Source of the DNA: Emticicia agri
GTDB taxonomy: Bacteria > Bacteroidota > Bacteroidia > Cytophagales > Spirosomataceae
Reading direction: 5' to 3'
DNA length: 64,000 nucleotides
NCBI RefSeq assembly: GCF_004168285.1
Contig: NZ_SEWF01000007.1
Location: forward strand, 1 to 64,000
Shown here: positions 7,089 through 14,926 of the stretch, piece after piece
How positions within the stretch are numbered: position 1 is the stretch's first letter
Layout: the number at the start of each line of letters is the position of its first letter
The notes under the pieces: generated by a model
Seen by the model: the letters and a program-made list of their open reading frames with translations, nothing else
Database searches by the model: none
What the model was told of the DNA's origin: nothing
Position numbers and translations under genes: made by a program

Positions 7089-9932
7089 TTATCTGCTTAA
7101 ATAAAGATTTCTTTCCGAATATACTTGCAAGAAGAAATCATCAGTTAAATCCTTGATGAAATAAATACCTTCTCCTGTCGATTTCATTTCTGGCCCTAAT
7201 TCTTTATTTACATTCGGGAATTTATTGAATGAGAAAACAGGTATTTTAATAGCATAACCTTTTTTATAAGGTTTAAACTTAAAGTCTTTTACCTTTTTCT
7301 CACCTAACATCACCTTAGTAGCATAATTTACATAAGGCTCACGGTAAGCTTTACAGATAAATGGTACTGTTCGTGAAGCTCTTGGATTCGCCTCAATTAC
7401 ATATACCTTTTCATCTTTTATAGCAAACTGAATGTTGATTAATCCAACAGTATTCAGGCCAACAGCAATTTTCTTAGTATATTCTTCTATCTGGGCAATT
7501 ACATTCTCGCTTAAATCAAACGGAGGTAATAAGGCATAAGAATCTCCCGAGTGAATACCCGCAGGTTCAATATGTTCCATAATCCCAATGATATACACAT
7601 CTTTTCCGTCACAGATAGCATCAGCCTCGGCTTCAATGGCATTTTCCAGAAAATGGTCAATTAGAATATTGTTATCAGGAATTTCATTCAGAATTTTCAC
7701 TACGTGTTGTTCTAATTCCTGCTCGTTGATAACAATTTTCATACTTTGCCCACCTAAAACGTAGCTTGGGCGCACCAGAAGAGGAAATCCTAATTCACGT
7801 GATACTTCTACGGCACGATCAGCCGAGCGGACCGTATCAAACAAAGGATAGGGAATAGCTAACTCTCTTAAACGTTCCGAGAATCTACCTCTGTCTTCTG
7901 CCAGGTCTAAAGCGTCATAAGAAGTTCCTATTATCTTAATACCATATTTGGTTAGTTTTTCTGCCATCTTCAAGGCAGTTTGTCCACCTAACTGCACAAT
8001 TACACCTTCAGGTTTCTCATGCTGAATCAGGTCATACACATGCTCCCAAAATACAGGCTCAAAATATAATTTATCCGAAATATCAGGGTCTGTCGATACA
8101 GTTTCAGGATTACAGTTCAGCATGATGGTTTCATAACCACATTCTTTAGCTGCCAAAACCCCATGTACACAAGAGTAGTCAAACTCAATTCCTTGACCGA
8201 TGCGGTTAGGTCCCGAACCCAATACCAAAACCTTCTTTTTATTAGAACTTACCGATTCGTTATCTGGGTTCTCCTGATTGGCATTAAAAGTAGAGTAATA
8301 ATAAGGTGTTTTAGCTTCAAATTCGGCAGAACAGGTATCAACACATTTATAGACACGCTTGATACCCAAGGCATTTCTTTTACTGAAAACCTCACTTTCT
8401 TTGCTGTTTACTAAATGCGCAATCTGACGGTCGGCATAGCCTTTTTGCTTGGCAGTCAGTAATAAATCTTTTGGTAAATCATTAATTGAGAATTTCTCAA
8501 TTTCTTTCTCTAATAATATCAGTTCTTCAATCTGACGTAAGAACCATTTATCTATTTTGGTAAGGTTTTGTATCGTTTTAAAAGAAAGACCTGCTTTAAA
8601 CGCATCGTAGATATGGAATAAACGATTCCATGATGGATTCGCTAATGATTTTTTCAGTGCTTCCTGGTCTTTCAGTTCTTTACCATCTGCTCCTAAACCA
8701 TTGCGGCGTATTTCAAGCGACTGACAGGCTTTTTGCAGAGCTTCCTGAAAATTACGGCCTATTCCCATCGTCTCCCCTACCGATTTCATCTGTAACCCCA
8801 AAGAACGGTCAGCTCCCTGAAATTTATCAAAGTTCCAGCGTGGTACTTTTACAATTACGTAGTCGATAGCAGGTTCAAAAAATGCAGAAGTACTTCCGGT
8901 AATCGGGTTAATCAACTCATCAAGGTTGTAACCAATAGCCATTTTTGCAGCAATTTTTGCAATCGGGTATCCGGTAGCTTTAGAGGCTAACGCTGACGAA
9001 CGGCTTACACGAGGGTTAATTTCGATAGCAATAATTTCATCAGTATCTGGGTGCAATGAGAACTGAACGTTACAGCCACCTGCAAATTGCCCGATACCAT
9101 TCATCATCTTGATGGCCATATCACGCATTTTCTGATAAATGGTGTCCGGCAAGGTCATAGCAGGTGCTACCGTGATAGAATCTCCTGTATGAATACCCAT
9201 CGGATCGAAATTCTCGATGGTACAAATAATTACGATATTGCCTTTATTATCACGAAGTAGCTCTAATTCATACTCTTTCCACCCTAAAATTGATTGTTCA
9301 ACCAACACTTCATGTACTGGAGAAGCATGTAAGCCGTGGTTAAGTGCTTTATCAAAATCTTCAGGGCTATGCACAAATCCACCACCAGTTCCGCCTAAGG
9401 TAAACGATGGGCGAATCACTAAAGGGAATCCTATTTCCTGTGCTATTTCTTTTCCTTCCAGGAATGAGCGGGCGGTACGGCCTTTACATACACCTATACC
9501 CAACTCCAGCATTTTTAGTCTGAACTTTTCACGGTCTTCAGTAGTTTCAATGGCCTTAATGTCAACACCTATAATCTGCACACCATATTTCTTCCATACA
9601 CCACCTTTATCGCAATCAATAGCAAGATTTAGTGCGGTTTGTCCACCCATAGTTGGCAAAACGGCATCAATGGGCTTGCCCATTGCTTTGTGTTTTTCCA
9701 GAATTTCTACGATGGATTTTTTCTCCAATGGTTTCAGATAAACGTAGTCAGCATTGATAGGATCCGTCATGATAGTAGCCGGATTTGAGTTAATCAAACT
9801 CACTTCAATACCTTCTTCCTTAATTGACCTTGCTGCTTGAGAGCCTGAGTAATCAAATTCACACGCCTGACCTATGACAATGGGGCCTGAGCCTATGATA
9901 AGAATTGACTTAATATTGGGATTTTTTGGCAT
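7089..9932 (-). CDS. carB: Carbamoyl-phosphate synthase large subunit, short form
   Basis: 947 residues. It makes carbamoyl phosphate from glutamine-derived ammonia, bicarbonate and 2 ATP for arginine and pyrimidine synthesis. Two homologous synthase halves are visible. The first starts with SILIIGSGPIVIGQACEFDYSG and carries the ATP-grasp segment VIRPSFTLGGTGGGF; the second starts with KVLVLGSGPNRIGQGIEFDYS and carries LVRPSYVLGGQSM. The protein stops soon after the second ATP-grasp half (GPEMKSTGEGIYF), so the C-terminal MGS-like allosteric domain of the roughly 1070-residue E. coli enzyme is absent. Shorter CarB proteins are known in other Bacteroidota. No carA is adjacent. A terminator follows 20 bp downstream. 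Confidence 0.95.
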   Translation of the reverse strand: MPKNPNIKSILIIGSGPIVIGQACEFDYSGSQAARSIKEEGIEVSLINSNPATIMTDPINADYVYLKPLEKKSIVEILEKHKAMGKPIDAVLPTMGGQTALNLAIDCDKGGVWKKYGVQIIGVDIKAIETTEDREKFRLKMLELGIGVCKGRTARSFLEGKEIAQEIGFPLVIRPSFTLGGTGGGFVHSPEDFDKALNHGLHASPVHEVLVEQSILGWKEYELELLRDNKGNIVIICTIENFDPMGIHTGDSITVAPAMTLPDTIYQKMRDMAIKMMNGIGQFAGGCNVQFSLHPDTDEIIAIEINPRVSRSSALASKATGYPIAKIAAKMAIGYNLDELINPITGSTSAFFEPAIDYVIVKVPRWNFDKFQGADRSLGLQMKSVGETMGIGRNFQEALQKACQSLEIRRNGLGADGKELKDQEALKKSLANPSWNRLFHIYDAFKAGLSFKTIQNLTKIDKWFLRQIEELILLEKEIEKFSINDLPKDLLLTAKQKGYADRQIAHLVNSKESEVFSKRNALGIKRVYKCVDTCSAEFEAKTPYYYSTFNANQENPDNESVSSNKKKVLVLGSGPNRIGQGIEFDYSCVHGVLAAKECGYETIMLNCNPETVSTDPDISDKLYFEPVFWEHVYDLIQHEKPEGVIVQLGGQTALKMAEKLTKYGIKIIGTSYDALDLAEDRGRFSERLRELAIPYPLFDTVRSADRAVEVSRELGFPLLVRPSYVLGGQSMKIVINEQELEQHVVKILNEIPDNNILIDHFLENAIEAEADAICDGKDVYIIGIMEHIEPAGIHSGDSYALLPPFDLSENVIAQIEEYTKKIAVGLNTVGLINIQFAIKDEKVYVIEANPRASRTVPFICKAYREPYVNYATKVMLGEKKVKDFKFKPYKKGYAIKIPVFSFNKFPNVNKELGPEMKSTGEGIYFIKDLTDDFFLQVYSERNLYLSR

Positions 9933-9971
9933 TTTTTTTTGTGAAGGGGTTTCGATTCGTTAATCGAAGAA

Positions 9972-9979
9972 CAAAGGTA
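9972..9979 (-). promoter_or_regulatory. Candidate -7 box (TACCTTTG) of the carB promoter
   Basis: Reads TACCTTTG on the minus strand, a match to the Bacteroidota TAnnTTTG box, about 40 bp before the carB ATG. No clean TTG -33 element is seen at the expected distance, so the call is tentative. Confidence 0.35.
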
Positions 9980-10072
9980 GTACAGAATTTTTATTTTACC
10001 ATTGAAAGATTGAAAATACCTTAGAAAAGTACAAAGAAAAGATAAAAATATCTCATTAGCACAACCTATGAT

Positions 10073-10618
10073 TTACCATTGGGCAGCCGTATCATTGAAG
10101 ATATTTAATACTAATTGGTCAAGGATTTTAGGTACTAATGAGCCCTCTACCTGTGCCAGCGTTTGCTCTTGTGGAAAGTCCTGATAAAACGAAAATTCTT
10201 TTTCAAAGCTATCATCTTCACTCTTTGAATTCACAAACCTTACTTCTACTCTTATGGTTAACCTGTTAAGTGCTGCTTTATCGCTGGCAGTAGCAGCTAC
10301 AGGAGTTAGCTCATACCCTGTAATTGAACCTTCTAAAAACAAATCGCCTCCGGTAGGTTTCAGTTTCAGGTTTGTATTACGCTGATAATATTCTTTTAAT
10401 TTTTCGGTAAAAGTCAACGTAAGATTGGCAGGTCCTCCGGCGGTATTCATTACAAAATTCTGTATGGTAATGGTTTGTAAATCGCTTGAAAGAGTGGTTC
10501 CTGTAAAAGAGTAAATCTTGCATGAACCAAGCAAAAATGCATAAAATAACAAAAGAGACAGAATAAACCCTCTCTTTCCAAATAGCCTAAACCTTTGGTT
10601 TATTTCTTTATTATTCAT
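10073..10618 (-). CDS. LptE-family LPS-assembly lipoprotein
   Basis: 181 residues from the preferred ATG at 10618 (185 from an upstream ATG at 10630). The preferred start overlaps the last codons of the sigma-54 activator gene, so translation is probably coupled. The signal segment ends with a lipobox (FLLGSC), placing the protein at the outer membrane as a lipoprotein. The following body (IYSFTGTTLSSDLQTITIQNF, then LEGSITGYELTPV) matches the Bacteroidota LptE family, the partner of LptD in inserting lipopolysaccharide into the outer leaflet. Functional assignment is by family resemblance. It is the third gene of a miaB / regulator / lptE operon. Confidence 0.85.
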   Translation of the reverse strand: MNNKEINQRFRLFGKRGFILSLLLFYAFLLGSCKIYSFTGTTLSSDLQTITIQNFVMNTAGGPANLTLTFTEKLKEYYQRNTNLKLKPTGGDLFLEGSITGYELTPVAATASDKAALNRLTIRVEVRFVNSKSEDDSFEKEFSFYQDFPQEQTLAQVEGSLVPKILDQLVLNIFNDTAAQW

Positions 10619-11924
10619 CTTCAATATCATATTGCTTGATTTTTCTGTACAAGGTTCTTTCCGAAATACCTAAGTCAGAAGCGGCATATCTACGCTTGAA
10701 ACCGTTTTTCTTCAAAGCCTTGATAATCATATCTTTTTCCTGTTTCTCTAATGAAAACGAATCTTCCTGCGTTTCATGCGTAATGTCCTCTATATTATCT
10801 CTGTCGTCTTGTATATCATCAATCTTGATAAACCTGTCATTATCAACAGGCTGATAGGGCTGAAACTGATTGGCTACTCCAGGGCCATACATACTCTGAG
10901 GCACAAGCGCTACACTTTCTTCCTGATGAATATTATTGAATAATTCACTATGCTGCTTCATCATTTCCGGATTTATCTGTCCTCCTTGCATAAGCGACAA
11001 GACTAACTTTTTCAAATCGGTCATGTCTTTTCTCATGTCAAAAAGCACTTTATACAATAAATCTCTTTCCGAAATACCTCCATCATTGCCTCCGTTCATG
11101 CCTTTTAGTAACGTAGGCAAACCACTCGATTGCTCCCGGGGCAGATATTTTGCCAATATCTCTGCCGAAACTAATCTGTCTGTTTCTAAAATCGTAATTT
11201 GCTCGGCTATGTTCTTGAGTTGACGGATATTACCCGGAAAACGGAAGTTCATTAATAATTGTGTAGCACTATCGGTGAGTTCAATAGGCTGGATATGGTT
11301 TTTCTCAGCAAAATCAGAAGAGAATTTTCTGAATAATAAATCAATATCGTAACCTCTTTCTCTTAATGGGGGGACATAAATCGGTACGGTATTTAAGCGG
11401 TAATATAAATCTTCTCTGAACCTTCCTCTTTCAACAGCTTCAATCAGATTTACATTGGTTGCTGCCACTACCCGAACATCTGTTTTCTTTACTTTAGAAG
11501 AACCTACCGGAATAAATTCGCCGTTTTCTAATACACGTAACAAACGTGCCTGAGTACCTATGGGTAATTCGGCTATTTCATCTAAGAAGATGGTACCCGT
11601 GTTGGTGGTTTCAAAATATCCTTTACGGTCGTCGATAGCTCCGGTAAAAGAACCTTTTACGTGACCAAATAACTCTGAATCTATGGTTCCTTCCGGAATT
11701 GCCCCACAGTTAATCGCTATAAAAGGCCCGTGTTTACGAGTGCTCAGTGCATGGATTATTTTTGAAAAAGACTCTTTCCCACTCCCACTCTCACCTGTTA
11801 TCAGTACAGTAAGGTCAGTCGGAGCTACCTGTACGGCTATACTCAAAGCATAATTCAATGCAGAGGCATTGCCAATAATTCCAAACCGATTCTTAACCGA
11901 TTGTATTTCTGCGTTGTTGGTCAT
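10611..11924 (-). CDS. Sigma-54 interacting transcriptional activator without receiver domain
   Basis: 437 residues. The AAA+ domain starts almost at the N-terminus: Walker A GESGSGKE at 44-51, the sigma-54 contact loop GSFTGA at 91-96, and Walker B TIFLDE at 111-116. The usual loop is GAFTGA, so A is replaced by S here. A linker of about 130 residues rich in Asp, Gln and Met follows, then a Fis-type helix-turn-helix at the end (KKNGFKRRYAASDLGISERTLYRKIKQ). There is no receiver or GAF domain, so control must act through the linker, a partner protein or expression level. It lies between miaB (7 bp gap) and lptE (overlap). Confidence 0.92.
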   Translation of the reverse strand: MTNNAEIQSVKNRFGIIGNASALNYALSIAVQVAPTDLTVLITGESGSGKESFSKIIHALSTRKHGPFIAINCGAIPEGTIDSELFGHVKGSFTGAIDDRKGYFETTNTGTIFLDEIAELPIGTQARLLRVLENGEFIPVGSSKVKKTDVRVVAATNVNLIEAVERGRFREDLYYRLNTVPIYVPPLRERGYDIDLLFRKFSSDFAEKNHIQPIELTDSATQLLMNFRFPGNIRQLKNIAEQITILETDRLVSAEILAKYLPREQSSGLPTLLKGMNGGNDGGISERDLLYKVLFDMRKDMTDLKKLVLSLMQGGQINPEMMKQHSELFNNIHQEESVALVPQSMYGPGVANQFQPYQPVDNDRFIKIDDIQDDRDNIEDITHETQEDSFSLEKQEKDMIIKALKKNGFKRRYAASDLGISERTLYRKIKQYDIEDE

Positions 11925-11931
11925 TTTAATA

Positions 11932-13374
11932 CTAAACTAAAACTTCTTCTACTGCCTTTCCTATCAGGGTGGCAGCTGTACACTCGGTTACCAGTACGTT
12001 TACATAGTCACCTTTTTTAAAATTCTCTTTCGGAAACACAACCATTTTATTCTGGTCATTTCTTCCACATAAATGTTCTGCCGAACGTTTAGAGAATCCT
12101 TCCACTAAAATTTTATGCACTTTACCAATAGCCATCTGATTACGCTCTAATGAATGTAGTTGTTGCTTGGCAATCACTTCAGTCAATCGTCTGTTCTTTA
12201 CTTCAGCTGGTATATCGTCAGTGAGCTTTTTGGCTGCCGGCGTATTAGGTCTTTCTGAATACGCAAACATGTATCCGTAATCATATTTCACATAATCCAT
12301 CAATGAAAGTGTATCATGATGATCCTCTTCGGTTTCTGTACAGAATCCGGTAATCATATCTTGCGAAATCCCACACTCTACGCCAAGAATCTCACGTATT
12401 CTATCAATCTTACCCATATACCATTCACGGTCGTACGTGCGATTCATCAAATCAAGAATACGGCTACTACCGCTTTGCGCTGGTAAGTGAATATATTTAC
12501 AAACGTTCTCATGCTTCTTCATGGCATAAAGCACATCGTCTGTAATATCTTTTGGATGAGAAGTAGAGAACCGTACACGTAAATCGGGATTAATTGAAGC
12601 TACCATTTCCAGCAGATTGGCAAAAGTGGTAGTATTCAGTTCTCCGTTTACCCCTTTCCACTTATAAGAGTCAACATTTTGCCCTAAAAGTGTAACCTCC
12701 CTATATCCTTGTTCAAAAAGCTCAGTAGCTTCTTTTACAATCGAAAATGGGTCACGGCTTCTTTCACGCCCACGGGTGTAAGGTACCACACAAAAACTGC
12801 ACATATTATCGCAGCCCCGCATAATACTTATAAATGCCGTAACACCGTTCGAATCTAAACGAATGGGTGTAATATCGGCATAGGTTTCTTCTCTCGACAA
12901 AAACACATTCACTGCTTTTTGCCCGTCTTCTACCTCATTAATCAAGTTCGGCAAATCACGATAGGCATCAGGGCCTACTACCATATCTACAATTTTCTCT
13001 TCTTCCAGAAACTTGGTCTTCAATCGCTCTGCCATACAGCCCAGTACGCCAATTTTTACCTGCTGGCGTTTTTTCTTCATTGGTACCAGATGTTGCAGGC
13101 GGTTTCTGACCTTCTGTTCGGCGTTTTCACGGATAGCACAGGTATTCAACAGAATCAATTCTGCTTCTTCTATCTTAGAGGTAGTCGCAAAACCATTTTC
13201 CCGTAGTATAGACGCTACTATTTCGCTGTCAGCAAAATTCATCTGGCATCCATAGCTTTCTATGTATAGTTTGCGTTTATTACTACTTTCTTCATCAACA
13301 CTTACACGTGCTACATCTAAATCTTTCTTATCTTCTTCTTTCAGAATTTCTAATCTGCTGGTTATTAAACTCAT
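11932..13374 (-). CDS. miaB: tRNA-2-methylthio-N6-dimethylallyladenosine synthase
   Basis: 480 residues. A radical-SAM methylthiotransferase that adds the 2-methylthio group to i6A37 of tRNAs. The N-terminal UPF0004 domain starts with [13 protein letters not shown], and cysteines 43, 79 and 113 would hold the auxiliary cluster. The radical-SAM motif [11 protein letters not shown] gives C188, C192 and C195. A TRAM-like domain ends the protein ([14 protein letters not shown] onward). The first 30 residues (charged, DEESSNKRK) are an extension before the conserved start. It is the first gene of an operon with the sigma-54 activator and lptE. Confidence 0.95.
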   Translation of the reverse strand: MSLITSRLEILKEEDKKDLDVARVSVDEESSNKRKLYIESYGCQMNFADSEIVASILRENGFATTSKIEEAELILLNTCAIRENAEQKVRNRLQHLVPMKKKRQQVKIGVLGCMAERLKTKFLEEEKIVDMVVGPDAYRDLPNLINEVEDGQKAVNVFLSREETYADITPIRLDSNGVTAFISIMRGCDNMCSFCVVPYTRGRERSRDPFSIVKEATELFEQGYREVTLLGQNVDSYKWKGVNGELNTTTFANLLEMVASINPDLRVRFSTSHPKDITDDVLYAMKKHENVCKYIHLPAQSGSSRILDLMNRTYDREWYMGKIDRIREILGVECGISQDMITGFCTETEEDHHDTLSLMDYVKYDYGYMFAYSERPNTPAAKKLTDDIPAEVKNRRLTEVIAKQQLHSLERNQMAIGKVHKILVEGFSKRSAEHLCGRNDQNKMVVFPKENFKKGDYVNVLVTECTAATLIGKAVEEVLV

Positions 13375-13459
13375 GATTGCTACCTTGATTTATCAAACAC
13401 AACCCAATTGAATAAAATAAAGTTCTTCTGCTCTTCAACCGGATTGCTGAATTAAGACA

Positions 13460-13467
13460 CAAATTTA
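13460..13467 (-). promoter_or_regulatory. Candidate -7 box (TAAATTTG) of the miaB operon
   Basis: Perfect match to TAnnTTTG on the minus strand, 86-93 bp before the miaB ATG. The 21-nt element shared with the clpB upstream region (13478-13498) lies immediately upstream of it, in the -33 region. Confidence 0.5.
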
Positions 13468-13477
13468 CTATAATACT

Positions 13478-13498
13478 GACAGATTGTCAGAAAAAACT
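13478..13498 (-). promoter_or_regulatory. Upstream element shared with clpB, overlapping an inverted repeat
   Basis: The 16 bases agttttttctgacaat (minus strand) occur identically upstream of clpB, and 19 of 21 bases match over the wider element. Here the element also overlaps a 6-bp inverted repeat with 3-base spacer, ctgacagattgtcag at 13476-13490. It is placed where an activator or alternative -33 box would act. Function is inferred from position only. Confidence 0.5.
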
Positions 13499-13602
13499 CA
13501 ATTAATTATTCTTAATTGGGCATTTACACGCTTTTTCTCCTATCTATTTTCAATAATCCTTTGTAATTTGCCACACATTCAACCTTATAACCTGTTGTCC
13601 TT

Positions 13603-14919
13603 ATGCCTTTGCTCATTACTATTATTGGGCTTATTATCCTTATATTGCTCATTTCTTATTTCAAACTCCATACATTTCTTTCGTTTCTGGTTGTAACATT
13701 AGGCGTAGGTCTGGCTTTACAAATGCCTCCTGCCAAGATCATGAATGCTGTTCAGCAAGGTATTGGTGGCACGCTCGGCTCTATTGTCTCAATTATTGCT
13801 TTGGGAGCCATGTTGGGCAAATTAGTGGCACAAAGTGGGGCAGCGCAAAGAATTTCTACCAGAATGATGGATATAATCGGAACAGGTTATGTGCGTTGGG
13901 CTTTCATGATTACAGGATTCATAGTAGGCCTACCCCTCTTCTATTCGGTGGGGTTCATGCTTTTGGCACCTTTGGTAATTACGGTATCTTATCGGTACAA
14001 ATTACCTGCGGTTTATATTGGCATCCCTATGCTGGCTTCACTTTCGGTTACCCAGGGCTATTTGCCTCCCCACCCTGCCCCATTAGCTATTGTGAAACAA
14101 TTTGAGGTAGATATGGGGTTAACACTCTTTTACGGAATCATCGTGGCTATTCCGGCAATCCTTGTTTCGGGGGCATTGTTTGGTGGTACGCTAAAAAAAT
14201 ACCTGACCTTACCCAACAAAGCCTTTATTGCGCCTGAATTAACCAAAGAACAGATGCCTTCGGCTTTCATGAGTTTTCTATCTGTGTTGTTACCTATTCT
14301 GCTAATCAGTATTTCTACTATTATTCTCCCTTACTTTGTCAAAGATTCTTTTCTATATCAGTTCTTTGCATTTGTAGGAGACCCTATCGTAAGTATGTTT
14401 ATTTCAGTGCTATTCGCCATTTATGCTCTGGGAATCAAACAAAGTAAAAGCATGGAAGAGATAACAACCCTGTTGGGTGATTCTATCAAAGAAGTAGCTA
14501 TGTTGTTTTTGATTTTCGGAGGAGCAGGGGCTTTAAAACAAGTATTGACTGATGGCGGAGTAAATCAGTCAATTGCCTCTATGATGCAGGCTTCATCCCT
14601 GCACCCATTGATATTAGCCTGGGGCATGGCCGCTATCATACGTGTGGCCGTAGGGTCGTCAACTGTTTCGGGCATTACTACTGCCGGATTCGTAGCACCT
14701 ATATTAGCTTCTACCCATACCGAGCCGCATCTGATGGTATTAAGCATTGGTGCAGGGAGTATGATGTTTTCTCACGTCAATGATTCGGGCTTCTGGCTAT
14801 TCAGAGAATATTTTCAGCTTTCTATGGCTGAAACACTCAAAACATGGTCTATCATGGAAACACTTGTATCTGTATCAGGTTTGGCAGGTGTAATGCTACT
14901 GAATGTTTTTATTGGATAA
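13603..14919 (+). CDS. GntP-family gluconate/organic acid permease
   Basis: 438 residues, highly hydrophobic with about 12 membrane segments. It resembles the GntP family of proton-coupled gluconate transporters: the start (MPLLITIIGLIILILLISYFKLH), GIGGTLGSIVSIIALGAMLGKLV, and the signature VTQGYLPPHPAPLAI are recognisable, as is the C-terminal HVNDSGFWLFREYF. The family imports gluconate and related sugar acids. No gluconate kinase or dehydratase gene is adjacent, so the exact substrate is open. It is transcribed divergently from the miaB operon and converges on tamL, with only 7 bp between the two stop codons. Confidence 0.88.
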   Translation: MPLLITIIGLIILILLISYFKLHTFLSFLVVTLGVGLALQMPPAKIMNAVQQGIGGTLGSIVSIIALGAMLGKLVAQSGAAQRISTRMMDIIGTGYVRWAFMITGFIVGLPLFYSVGFMLLAPLVITVSYRYKLPAVYIGIPMLASLSVTQGYLPPHPAPLAIVKQFEVDMGLTLFYGIIVAIPAILVSGALFGGTLKKYLTLPNKAFIAPELTKEQMPSAFMSFLSVLLPILLISISTIILPYFVKDSFLYQFFAFVGDPIVSMFISVLFAIYALGIKQSKSMEEITTLLGDSIKEVAMLFLIFGGAGALKQVLTDGGVNQSIASMMQASSLHPLILAWGMAAIIRVAVGSSTVSGITTAGFVAPILASTHTEPHLMVLSIGAGSMMFSHVNDSGFWLFREYFQLSMAETLKTWSIMETLVSVSGLAGVMLLNVFIG

Positions 14920-14926
14920 ATACCTT

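Noticed and set aside
9217-9741. 174-codon plus-strand open frame opposite carB
   Set aside because: It lies wholly inside the strongly conserved carB gene on the other strand and has no domain-like content, so it is an antisense shadow.
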